From: Larix sibirica
Lineage: Eukaryota; Streptophyta; Pinopsida; Pinales; Pinaceae
DNA: 29,788 nucleotides
Direction of reading: 5' to 3'
NCBI GenBank assembly: GCA_004151065.3
Contig: NWUY0300107995.1
Location: 1-29,788 of the forward strand
Below, in pieces: positions 10,304 to 19,665 of this stretch. A program made the position numbers and the translations under genes. The notes beneath the pieces are model-generated. The model did no database searches and was not told the origin of the DNA. It saw only the letters and a list, made by a program, of their open reading frames with translations. How positions within the stretch are numbered: the stretch's first letter is position 1; every line of letters starts with the position of its first letter.

Positions 10304-10673
10304 GTATGCACCGTTCACTCTCTCGTACTAGGACTGGATTTTGAAAGAATAAACTTCCACATCGCAATATATATGTTGAATTTGTTATTCATTTGAAGCA
10401 ATACTATTTTGAGTAGAGATATTTGAATGAATAATTGTAATTTCAAGATCTGTTTGTATTTACAGTGGTCAATTGTATTTGCTTTCATTCATATTTAAGG
10501 AATATTTGTCTACCTTCATATTCAATATTGAACTTTTTATATGATTTGGTTATTCTCAAACACAAGTATGGATTTGAATAAAAGGAAACAGTCAAAATAT
10601 AGCTTGTGATGTTTATTATTTTCTTCAGTAATTATGTTTTTAATTGATGAATTACCTGTTATTGTGTTAACAG

Positions 10674-10731
10674 GACAAACAAATGGAAGGGCTTGTCGAG
10701 AAGCTCTGTCATCGATTCTCTGGAATTACAG
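10674..10731 (+). CDS. CAP-D2: CAP-D2 exon 10 (followed by GC donor)
   Basis: The acceptor is GTTAACAG. It encodes DKQMEGLVEKLCHRFSGIT, ending in phase 1 so that the next exon restores an Asp codon, as in the family. The base after the exon starts GCACGT, so the intron would be GC-AG instead of GT-AG. GC donors occur naturally at low frequency, but here it may be a decayed GT. Confidence 0.82.
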
Positions 10732-10960
10732 GCACGTTTATTTTTAAAATCTCTTAAACTGTCACAGGCTTTGTTTTTCCTATCATTACTTCTCTGTTTT
10801 ACTATCTTCTGTTAATTTTACTAATAGTGGGTCCTATTTCCCGTACTGAACGATGATACTTTTTCCACACGTCATATTGGCATAGTATATTTCATATTTG
10901 GAAGAAATCATTGGCCGAATCACCATTTTTTTCCTCTTGAGTTGTTTCAAGTGTTACATT

Positions 10961-11033
10961 TAGTTATTTTAGGATCAGGCATTGAGTTATTTGCTGTTAG
11001 TTATTTTAGGATCAGGCATTGAGTTATTTGCTG
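10961..11033. repeat. 37-bp direct repeat x2 in CAP-D2 intron 10
   Basis: TAGTTATTTTAGGATCAGGC starts each copy, at 10961 and 10998. The copies are identical apart from the last base. It lies in the intron and does not affect coding. Confidence 0.92.
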
Positions 11034-11064
11034 ATATCTGCCCCTTGGATTTCAAATATCACAG

Positions 11065-11216
11065 ATAAAAAACAATGGATTGACATTGCTTACTGTCTTT
11101 CTCAACTGACCTACACTGAAAAAGGATATAAGAAACTAGCAGACTTGTTCAAAAGCTATGAACATGCCTTATCAGAGGATGCTGTTATTGAATACTTCAA
11201 AAGTATAACTAACAAG
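11065..11216 (+). CDS. CAP-D2: CAP-D2 exon 11
   Basis: The acceptor is AATATCACAG and the donor is AACAAG|GTAGTA. It encodes KKQWIDIAYCLSQLTYTEKG, then LFKSYEHALSEDAV and FKSITNK. These match the last HEAT-like helices of plant CAP-D2. The exon is 152 bp, enters in phase 1 and exits in phase 0. It is intact. Confidence 0.9.
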
Positions 11217-11348
11217 GTAGTAAATACATTCTGTTTCCTTTCCTTACCTCTGGAATATTATGGTTCTTTTTTTTCAATTAATTTATTTTTTAAACTTTCT
11301 TTGTCTTGAAATCAAAATGTTTTAAATATTTGAAACTTTAATAAACAG

Positions 11349-11610
11349 GCAAAATTTTTTGCAAAGCCTGAACTTAAGTCTTCTATTGAAGACTTTGAAG
11401 AGAAGCTTGTCAAGTGCCATGAAGAGAGAAAAGAGCAAGAAAGAACCATGCAAAATACCATGGCACATCAGCAAAATGTTGCTGGTCCAATGGAGTCAGA
11501 AAACTTGAATTCAGAGAAAATCAGTAGTGTAACAGATTGTGAAGCCCAGGAAGCAGGGCTTGCCCAAAAGGATAAAGTTGATGAGAGCAGATCACAGGAA
11601 AGCACAAAAG
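11349..11610 (+). CDS. CAP-D2: CAP-D2 exon 12, coiled/charged region
   Basis: The acceptor is AATAAACAG and the donor is AAAAG|GTAAGA. It starts with AKFFAKPELKSSIEDFEEKL, the family's last well-conserved block. It then becomes a Glu/Gln/Lys-rich helical stretch and a hydrophilic tail typical of the disordered C terminus. Open, ending in phase 1. Confidence 0.88.
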
Positions 11611-11798
11611 GTAAGATAGGGACAAGGATAGGCTTTTTATATTGCCAAATATTTTCAAAATAATTTTGTAGATTAAAAGCACTAAATTACTCAAGCATCT
11701 TTGAGGACTTAGCTTAGGTGTACAAGAGAAGACTATCTTTTTCAGAAGGCTTTGTGCACAAGTGAACGCTATTTTGCTCACACTAATGGTGCTTGTAG

Positions 11799-11950
11799 AC
11801 GCTGTTGGTGATGTCGAAACTGACAATTTGGCGGCCTGCGAGCCTGCAGATGTTTCCGATTCTAGAGTTGGAGAAGATGAAAGCAACATGAATATTGAAA
11901 CTTCTCCAATTGCCGCAAAAAACTGTAGAAAGGGTAGATCTAGGGAAAAG
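11799..11950 (+). CDS. CAP-D2: CAP-D2 exon 13, acidic tail
   Basis: The acceptor is GCTTGTAG and the donor is GAAAAG|GTCAGT. It enters in phase 1 and exits in phase 0. It encodes an Asp/Glu/Ser-rich stretch (VGDVETDN, SRVGEDESNMN) ending in a basic CRKGRSREK. The tail is poorly conserved in the family. The call rests on an open frame, splice sites and position between better supported exons. Confidence 0.72.
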
Positions 11951-12059
11951 GTCAGTCAAAATCGGTGCTTCAGTTTACCTTTATCCTCATCTGCTATGAC
12001 ACATTGTAAATAAAGAATGTTGGAAATCAGTTTCATGTCAATTATGTTATCTTGAACAG

Positions 12060-12237
12060 TTGAAAAAAGGCCTCAAGTTAGAGGGGCTCACTGCTACGAA
12101 CGAAGATAATTCTCATGCTATGGATTCACAAATATCTCCAGCTAGTGTTCGACCTGAGACAGTGCTTCCCGATGAGAACTCAAGTGTTACAATTTCGTTA
12201 CAAGACGGAAGAGGCGAGGTTGAGTCAGAACCTAGAG
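12060..12237 (+). CDS. CAP-D2: CAP-D2 exon 14, hydrophilic tail (GC donor needed)
   Basis: The acceptor is CTTGAACAG. It encodes LKKGLKLEGLTATNEDN and a polar stretch up to SEPRG. Only a GC donor at 12238 (AGAG|GCATAA) joins it in frame to the next exon. The GT at 12219 would lead into stops, and reading on without splicing ends at TAG 12267-12269. The boundary is therefore uncertain. Confidence 0.62.
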
Positions 12238-12414
12238 GCATAATATACGACCCCGCTATAACTATTTAGTTTGCTTTTTTCTTTTTTCTCTACAATTTAA
12301 ATTTTTTATTGTCTATATGGGTAGTTTATTTATTTTTGGTTGAATTTCATATAAACATAGGATGTTTGGTCCTGAACATAGTTCTGCTAGTTTGCTGACT
12401 TAGTATTGTGACAG

Positions 12415-12566
12415 GAATGTCTCGTCGTAAGAAGGCAGCATCTCTTAAGATTGTAACTGAAGAACCAGAAGGAACAGTAATTGACGAGGAGAAAGAAAAT
12501 AAGAGCAGGCAAGTCCCTGAAACGCCTTCATCAAGGAGTGTTCGCAGTACACGACAGAAAGACAAG
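12415..12566 (+). CDS. CAP-D2: CAP-D2 exon 15, basic C-terminal tail
   Basis: The acceptor is TTGTGACAG and the donor is GACAAG|GTTTGT. It encodes MSRRKKAASLKIV, an acidic EEPEGTVIDEEKENK run, then VPETPSSRSVRSTRQKDK. The short basic/Thr-Pro motifs resemble the phosphorylatable tails of condensin subunits, though that role is not shown by the sequence. Most of this exon is duplicated at 12847-12978. Confidence 0.78.
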
Positions 12567-12700
12567 GTTTGTGTAGTTCGGTTTTCTTCTATTTGGCTAT
12601 TTTGGTTAAAATAATGCTTTCTTAATGCTCTTAAAATCTACTGTATTTTTAAGTTCCAAGTAACAAATTAAGGGTTTTTCTTGAAATTATGAACTGCCAG

Positions 12701-12739
12701 GTTCCTCCTACGTCTACTAGGATCCTGCGTAAACGATGA
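12701..12739 (+). CDS. CAP-D2: CAP-D2 last exon, first copy
   Basis: The acceptor is GAACTGCCAG. Phase 0 from the previous exon gives VPPTSTRILRKR and TGA (12737-12739), a short basic C terminus. A second copy lies at 13120-13158. Confidence 0.75.
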   Translation, partial: VPPTSTRILRKR

Positions 12740-12762
12740 TATCGGGCTTAGTTGGAGGTCAG

Positions 12763-12846
12763 AGATAATCCATCTGCAGACTAAATCTTCTACAACAGCA
12801 TAATAGCTCACAAGCTTTTAAATTACAAATCATAAGATAGGGATAT
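12763..12846. repeat. Left arm of 84-bp inverted repeat in CAP-D2 3' region
   Basis: The reverse complement of 12763-12846 matches 13184-13267 at 80 of 84 positions, counted by eye, with no gap. The right arm lies in the normal 3' flank after the second stop. The left arm is an inverted copy of that flank placed between the two exon copies. The spacer is 337 bp. A transcript through this stretch could fold into a long hairpin. Confidence 0.92.
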
Positions 12847-13177
12847 GCAACATGTCTTAAGACTGTAACTGAAGAGCCAGAAGGAACAGTAATAGACGAG
12901 GAGAAAGAAAATAAGAGCCGGCAAGTCCCTGAAACGCTTTCATCAAGGAGTGTTCGCAGTACACGACAGAAAGACAAGGTTTTTGTAGTTCGGTTTTCTT
13001 CTATTTAGCTATTTTGGTTAAAATACTGCTTTCGTAATGCTCTTAAAATCTACTGTATTTTTAAGTTCTAACTTCTAAGTAACAAAGTAAGGATTTTTCT
13101 TGAAATTATGAACTGCCAGGTTCCTCCTCCGTCTACTAGGAGCCTGCGTAAACGATGATATCGGGCTTAGTTGGAGG
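12847..13177 (+). pseudogene. CAP-D2: Duplicate of the last two CAP-D2 exons
   Basis: This block repeats 12435-12758 (offset 412, then 419 because the intron copy is 7 bp longer). It contains most of exon 15 (12847-12978, about five differences in the last 124 bases), the same GTTT donor, the intron and the last exon (13120-13158: VPPPSTRSLRKR then TGA). It lacks the exon 15 acceptor and its first codons, so it cannot be a normal internal exon. It could serve as an alternative 3' end or be inert. Confidence 0.88.
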
Positions 13178-13740
13178 CCGGTGATATCCCTACCTTATGA
13201 TATGTTATTTAAAAGCTTGTGAGCTATTATGCTGTTGTAGAAGATTTAGTGTGCAGATGGATTATCTGCCTGTATTTCACAACTTTCGTTGACATGTAAG
13301 CTACTTATCTCTGTAGCTTTATTGGCTTAGTTTTACATGTATTAATCAAAACTCGGTTGTAATCCATTTGAAAGCCAACTGTAAATTATCAGTTAAATTG
13401 TAGGACTTATTATTGGAAAGTAAGTGATAAATTTGTTTTCCTTACCGGGGATTACTTATTGTATTCTTTCTGAGTAAGAAAGGCTGTTCTCATAAATGAA
13501 GGTGAGCAAGTAAATTTGTTTGTGATGGGAGTTTTAAAAGCATATTGTTTCACTGTCCACGCTATTGATGTGGGCTCTGCATTTTACGCAGAGATCTATT
13601 GCTTCTGGTGACAATTCAGTTAAACATTAATGAAGTGTCTACTAGGAGATTTTTAGTCTTCGAAAGATCATTGGCATAGTTTATTTTTTTTAATTGATCA
13701 TAACACGTGGGAAGCGGTATATATATATTGACATGCACAT
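13178..13740 (+). other. 3' flank / probable 3' UTR of CAP-D2 copy
   Basis: AT-rich sequence without coding signal after the last stop codon. I see no canonical AATAAA at a convincing position. Weaker variants such as CATAAATGAA near 13492 exist, so the transcript end cannot be set. A TA-rich tract (about 13719-13729) precedes the retroposon-like tail. Confidence 0.45.
13184..13267. repeat. Right arm of 84-bp inverted repeat (probable native 3' flank)
   Basis: This is the inverted match of 12763-12846. It follows the second terminal exon directly, so it is the likely original 3'-UTR sequence from which the upstream inverted piece was copied. Confidence 0.9.
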
Positions 13741-14100
13741 TTTTTTTTTCACCAAGTAAAAAAACTATACTTTTATTATCAAAGTATAAGTAACAAAACA
13801 GTTCGTTACAGCCTGCAACTTTCAAAGTCTTGCCTGTGATATCTATCTATAAGCCTGTATCCTTCCAAAAAGAATACCAAAAACGTTCATGCTAGAGAAA
13901 TATAACTGTCATCACTAGCTCTGCCTGTCTCAATAGCGTAAAAGTCTGTTACAAAAATCTACAGGACATGTTGAAATCTACAATAAAAGGATAATTACAG
14001 TCATTCATAACCAGCATAACACATATAAACAGCCTGCCTAAGGAGAGAATTTTAAGTGATAAACTTCATCACAACTACCAAATTTGAATTGAGCCTTCTG
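13741..14100 (-). mobile_element. Retroposon-like 3' tail with poly(A), minus strand
   Basis: On the minus strand the sequence ends with a long gene-like stretch, an AATAAAAG signal (near 13772-13779) and then a run of A residues (T run at 13740-13750 on the + strand). That is the form of a LINE 3' end or a reverse-transcribed mRNA. No reverse transcriptase sequence is attached and the 5' limit is unclear. I could not find a convincing target-site duplication, although a diverged direct repeat (about 13681-13740 and 14213-14270) flanks the area. Confidence 0.4.
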
Positions 14101-15603
14101 ATAGGATATCTGCTTTTATTGAATTCTCTAAAAATAGGGAGAACAAATGTCAAATAAGCAAGCATATCGGAGTAAGTAATTGTAGAGAGGACTCGAGCAA
14201 GTAAGTATATTTGATTTTTTTAAATGATTATAACATGGAAGGGGTATATATATTTATACATTTTTGTTGCACAATGCAGAGGAGAAAGTTAAGCAAGCAA
14301 GCAAGTATATTTGATTAAACAAAAAAATGAAATTTTTACTAAAGATTTCAAAGGCAATTGTAATGACAATTTTGTCTAATTAAACATTTAGATGTCATGT
14401 CATACTAAACTGAAGAACCCTTTGCAACAGAAAAACTTTTGGGTTAAGAAGCCACCAGTTAAGGGTATCTATTCTGTCAACATTATTCAACTTGTAATTG
14501 GTTCCATCTATTTTTTTCTATTTTTTGCAAGCACAAGTACACATCTATTTTTCTATTTTTTGCAAGCACAAGTACACATCTATTTTTTCTATTTTTTGCA
14601 AGCACAAGTACACATAAGCATGAACATGTCATTGAAGAGACTTAAACCTTAATAAGGTTGAGGACCGTAACAACACTCTGTTTTAATAACTCAACATGCT
14701 ATCATTAAAATATTTTATATTTGAAACACATGTATCCTTTATTTTTATATCAATTTAACAAATGTATCGTTTATTTTTATATAAATTTATAGATCAAATC
14801 TCTCTTTAATCATGATTATAATTTGAAAAGTAAAACGTAATGAGTAGAGAGTGTATTTTCCACCAAAAAGATTGGGCTTAACATAGAGCGTGTGTTTTCC
14901 ACTGAAAAGATTGGCCTTAACGATTTTGCGACTGAGTATGAAAGAAGATATAGCATTAATTGAACATGCTTTTCTCACTGTCATTGATGCAATGCAAATA
15001 AAATGGTCTTGATCTCGTAATCTATGTTTTACATTGCCAAGAACCACCAATGAAAAAAGTTGCTAACCATGTTTTGCATTGTTGCACTTGCAAATAAAAT
15101 GGTCTTGATCTGGTAACCACTAAGGATAAACTTGCTACCCATATGGTTTACATTGGGAAGGACCACCAATGAAAAAACTTGCTAACCATATTTTACTTTG
15201 CTGATGTCAGGAACATTAACTTGACTCAAGGTTGAAAATATTTGAAGCTTAGTTGTAAAAGTTCAGCGAACTTTTCACAAACAATATAAATGAATATTCC
15301 TTCAAATGCATAATTAAACTAAGAAGTCAGTTAACAAATTGAATGGATTAAATGAACAAAAGGTGGAATCAAATGAATAAATTGGAAAAGTGATCGTAAC
15401 AAATATTAGATTGATCAAACTAGTTTGTAACCCAAGGAAATTATTCACGTCACTCCATTTAAATTAATAGTTTTTTAACACCTCATTCTTCCTCGAATAA
15501 TGATTTAGGATCTTAGTTAATAGTGATTAATAATGACCTTTTTTAAAATAAAATTGCCAATAACATGTAAGCCACTATTTTCACTTTTCCCCATAAGGAA
15601 CAA
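14100..15603. other. AT-rich intergenic DNA
   Basis: No recognisable gene. It contains the minisatellite at 14506-14613 and diverged local direct repeats, such as TTTTCCAC(C/T) A/G AAAAGATTGG words near 14854 and 14894. A word containing AAATAAAATGGTCTTGATCT recurs at 14996 and 15092. Confidence 0.45.
14506..14613. repeat. Minisatellite, about 36 bp x3
   Basis: Three consecutive units (14506-14542, 14543-14577, 14578-14613) share TTTTTTGCAAGCACAAGTAC and differ mainly in the length of a T run. Unit lengths are 37, 35 and 36 bp. Confidence 0.93.
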
Positions 15604-15897
15604 GCCTCGTTATATTTATATGGTTGTGGATATAATTGTTTTGTAGAGTGGGCTTCCCCATAAGGAACAACACATGTATCTCATTAGCCTCATTATATTT
15701 ATATGGTGTTTTGTAGAGTGGGCTTCCCCCATAAGGAACAACACATGTATATCATTAGCCTCATTATATTTAGCCTCATTATATTTATATGGTGTTTTGT
15801 AGTGTGGGCTTCCCCCATAAGGAACAACACATGTATATCATTAGCCTCATTATATTTATATGGTTGTGGATATAATTGTTTTGTATAGTGGGCTTCC
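15604..15897. repeat. Tandem array, about 71-83 bp units x4
   Basis: Units starting GCCTC(A/G)TTATATTTA occur at 15604, 15687, 15773 and 15844, with a 15-bp partial unit at 15758. Each carries GGCTTCCCC(C)ATAAGGAACAA. Two units have an extra TTGTGGATATAAT insert. The first and last repeats preserve this insert, which suggests the internal units came from later amplification. Confidence 0.92.
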
Positions 15898-17634
15898 AAA
15901 ACAAAGGATTTAACAATGGATTATCAAATGTTTATTTTTTGATTCTTTATAAATTTTAAGTTAAGGAAAACAAATCTTTATTAGGCTTACTTGTTTGCAA
16001 TAGAATAGTATATTTATGAATGGGAAATTTGTGTAATTGAGTGCTAGATTTACGAGATGAAAATTTATTAGAAATTTATGCTATATGCCTCAAGGTAAAT
16101 TCAAGTGATGAATTATCATTGCTGATTATATTTTATTTTGAAAAACTAAGACAAAGCCACATTCATATAATAGAAATAAATTAGGGATAGGGAAAATTGA
16201 TTGATAAATTCATTGTTTCTCAGTGGGCATTTGATTTCAACAATTAAGATTTTAGAGTTTCCTAAATCAAATACTAATTTCTAAAATTGTGTTGCTAATG
16301 ATATGAACCATTTGAACTAGGCCATGCTTATAGAACTTACAATTTACATTTTCGTAACACCATTGATGATTTATACAATGGAAATTCTAATAGTGATAAT
16401 AACAAAACATTGACATGCTTTTCCAAAACGGAACAATAGAAATTCACCTAAGATTTCATTGTATTCTTTAATTGGTGAATCAAATGAAGATATAATATGC
16501 ATCCGTGATAAAATAATCAGTCTTGATTGATTAACTTGGCACACATCATTTCATTAACTTAAAGATACATTAGGAATCAAGTTTATTTGTGTTTGGGTTG
16601 GGAATGAAACCGCTTCTTGTAGGAAATGCCATTGAGTTATGTAGTTTATGTGCAATTTTAAGTTTATCTCCAATCCTTGCGATGTCAATTGTGGTGTTGA
16701 TGTTAAATTGGATGTTCAATGGTTAAAAGCTCTTATCACTACAACATGAGCTTGAATTCTAAATTTATTGCATTTAAATTAGGACAATGTTAACATCTAC
16801 AGTATATCAAACTTGTTATTTCTCCATCAAACATCCTCGTGCATCACTATATGGGTTAGGCCCAAAGATAATTGAATTTGTACATAACAACTACACAAAA
16901 ATAATGGGGAAACAAAAGAGCATGTCACTTTTTATATTTTTATATAAACCGAACATAAAACACAATGGGCCCAAATGTCCTCCCTCGCCTCTCAGTCTAC
17001 AAATAACCAAAGACATACTTCAACATGCCCAAAGGTCATTTCCTCTTTCCTAAAAAGTCACTCTACAATGACTGAAAAGGTGGAACCATTGTCTTTACAC
17101 TTGTGCTCATGTAGAAGTGTCTAACTTTCATTGTACCGCCTTGTCTATGAGTGACCTTGCTATTTGTACAACTCCAAACAATATTAAGTTGGTACAAATA
17201 TGCATGGTTGGGCTTTGGAGACTCCACATTGTTTGTGCAATGATGGGATGTTTACACAACTACAAGTTATCTAACAATTGGTTCACCTTTCCCCACATTT
17301 TCGTGTTTGCTTGAATATTCCTACATTTGCTTGAACTCAGATGGACCCTTGCATTATTGAGTAGTTTCATAGTTTCTTAAAAATCACATGCTTCGTTGAA
17401 GTCTTTGTCGCTTGGGTTTATAGTCACAATTGGATTCTATAGATATGGAGTCAAGATAATCTTGCATAAGAGTCCCCATGTTGAAATAACTATTATCCCA
17501 CCTAGTTCATAGTTACCAAGCACCACTTCCTTCTTTCACTTCTTCCACTATGACATGACTCAATTTGTACACTATTCCACTCCTTTACTTTAAACTTCCA
17601 TTTCCAATCCTTCCACCTTATTCTTTGCTCATAA
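15898..17634. other. AT-rich intergenic DNA, no recognised gene
   Basis: The longest frames here (16787-17053 and 17117-17314, + strand) show no family signature and are probably chance frames. I see no RNA gene or terminal repeats. Confidence 0.4.
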
Positions 17635-18080
17635 CTATCCATTAACCCATTGCTATCATCATGAATTTAGAATAGGTTGTTCATATGTAGAAAAATAGGT
17701 TCTTTGTTGCTATAAACTTCCATTTGCTCCATTTAATGACAAATCAATTAAAATTTGCCAAAGAAAAATTAGTGCTTACCTCATTCATATTGCCTTTGAT
17801 AATCTGACCACATACAACATCCTTCCGATCATTCTTTTAGTGTGTATAAACTTCCACTTGCTATCCATCAACCCATTGCTATCATCATGAATTTAGAAAA
17901 GGTTGCTCATATGTAGAAAACTAGGTTCTTTGTTGCTATAAACTTCCACTAGCTACATTTAATGATAAATTGATTAAAATTTGACAAAATAAATTTAGTG
18001 CTTACCTCATTCATATTTCCTTTGATAATCTTAGCACAAACATCATCATCTTTCCACTCATCATTCTTCTAGTGTGTATA
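17635..18080. repeat. Direct duplication of about 220 bp
   Basis: 17635-17860 recurs at 17861-18080, with substitutions at perhaps one position in ten. Both begin CTATCCAT(T/C)AACCCATTGC and end with AGTGTGTATA. It is older than the 324-bp duplication on the left. Confidence 0.9.
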
Positions 18081-18303
18081 GCAACCAATGAGGTGTACAT
18101 CATGCAAGCTTGGCTGAAAAGTTCATTTTCAAGGCTCCATGCTTGCCTCGATAGAGTAACACCAAACATCCCCTCTTAAAATGAACACAAACTTGGAAAA
18201 TTTTGAATCCCACATAATTTATGTCAATCTTTGACTCATAACATAAATTTTGTCGAGATTCGCAGCTTAGCGACACAAAAAAATTTATTGTATCAAGAGT
18301 AAC

Positions 18304-18405
18304 GAGGTGCTTTAAAACCAAGTATGGGGGATATGCCACGTTCATAACGTATGTGAGGTGCTCTACAACCCAATATGGGGGAGATGTCACATATGGTACA
18401 TGGAA
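18304..18405. repeat. 51-bp imperfect direct repeat x2
   Basis: GAGGTGCT begins the units at 18304 and 18355, followed by the shared word TATGGGGGA. The copies differ at about a quarter of positions. Confidence 0.7.
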
Positions 18406-19199
18406 ACCAAAAAAAAAACAAATCTATTTGATAATATATGTTGGCTTAATTTTAAATTTTATATAAAAGCTAAAAAACTTAAAATCATCATAGATCCAAA
18501 ATTCTGATATATCAAGCATTGACAAGAATCAAATTGCTCATGAAAACTTTCATCCACAAGATTCCTTTTAGCCATCATGCGTGTAATTCCTTCTTGCAAA
18601 CTTTACTTAACCTACTCTTCATTAACTACTATCAAAGGCATGATTTCTCCATCAACAACTAAATGAAACTCCTTTCTTTCATCAATGCATTCAACTACAC
18701 TTACCTTGTTAATTTCGTTTGTAATTATGCCTCCTATTGCATGCACCTACTCCATCACAATGCATCCTTCCTCATGTGCATCACCAATTTTAATATAGTC
18801 AAAGTTGCTCATCTCCATCTCCATCGAAGATTAACAAAGTTGGCCTAAATCTTCAAAATTTGATCCAATTAAGCATAATGTTTTCTTTGGAGAAGCCTTA
18901 TACATATTCAAATGTAGCAACCCTTTCATAACTTAAGGAGCCTTTATGGTACCCCAAGGTTCCACCTTAAGGAGCTTAAGGATAGACATAAGGTGCAAAA
19001 GAATACCTCAAACTAAGAAGAAATTGATGGAAGTCATATACACCTTGTTTAAAGCATTGATTCACATATTAGAGGATGAAAACATGACTGGGAGGCTGCA
19101 AAGCTCAATTTGATAATAATGGAAAGAATGGTGTAGTTTCTTTCAATGCTCCACTATATGAAAACAATTCAATAAGAAATAGTGAAGAGAATGAAAAAG
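18406..19199. other. AT-rich spacer left of the gypsy relic
   Basis: No gene recognised. The last 150 bp may belong to the degenerate retroelement, but I cannot align it. Confidence 0.35.
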
Positions 19200-19229
19200 A
19201 GGATAGGAAGGGACTTTAGATTGGATGAA

Positions 19230-19612
19230 CAAACTATAGATTATGATGTCAAGGATGTGATGTTGGATCCTTGATTTAATGTCAACATCCTTTCCAAGAA
19301 ATACTAGGAGATGAAAGGGAAATCTCAAGCTAGTATACTCACTAATTCAATTATGCTTGGTAAATGCATATAAATTTTTTCCAATTGAAAGGTTTGAGAC
19401 CGTTGAAGTTGACCACACCCGAGTACAAGCAGTTTTAAATTTAGAGGTAATTGAGATAACGGATGAGAAGGATCCCTACCTCGCCATGTTGGGAATTAAC
19501 CTGGCATTTGAAAACAATGCTATCATCAATTTAAACAAAGAAAGGATGTCTTTTGAAGTTGATTGTATGTAAGTTGTACAACCCTTGGACCCATACCAAG
19601 GTTGGAAATATA
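19230..19612 (+). pseudogene. Retropepsin-like fragment of gypsy element
   Basis: Readable pieces are FNVNILSKKY, then VEVDHTRVQAVLNLEVIEI and DPYLAMLGINLAFENNAI. The last is a diverged form of the LLGxxW/F segment with a following hydrophobic strand that closes retroviral-type aspartic proteases in plant gypsy elements. INLNKERMSFE follows, then TAA at 19570-19572. I do not see the N-terminal catalytic D-T/S-G, so only the C-terminal half is supported. Confidence 0.6.
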
Positions 19613-19665
19613 TTGAGTCAACTAATGATTCCTTCAAAGGATCAATATTGGAGTAGATATACAAC

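Larger units (their letters stand above)
3898..13158 (+). pseudogene. CAP-D2: Condensin I subunit CAP-D2, 5'-incomplete and disrupted copy
   Basis: Known role: CAP-D2 is a HEAT-repeat regulatory subunit of condensin I, which with SMC2, SMC4, CAP-G and CAP-H compacts mitotic and meiotic chromosomes. Sixteen exons on the + strand align in order with plant CAP-D2, from a SWNWE motif through SYKIR, CRDVSAYTRSR, FGRWAK, LGDLAVRFPNLL and LILNDMMK to a charged tail ending in TGA. They total about 3.9 kb (about 1,300 codons). The plant protein is about 1,400 residues and its first 150-200 residues have no counterpart here, so the gene starts upstream or is 5'-truncated. Lesions seen: a loss of about 15 codons in the first exon, TAG at 5098-5100, a frameshift near 8478, a frameshifted and duplicated exon start at 10113-10234, and a duplicated 3' end. 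Most exons remain open and conserved, so any inactivation is recent. Alternatives are assembly or sequence error at some sites, or expression of a truncated protein. Family identity is very secure; pseudogene status is inferred. Confidence 0.9.

Noticed and set aside
12060-12269. Short frame that could be read as a separate small gene or as the end of CAP-D2
   Set aside because: It starts at a splice acceptor, not an ATG. The downstream exon continues the basic tail if a GC donor is used.
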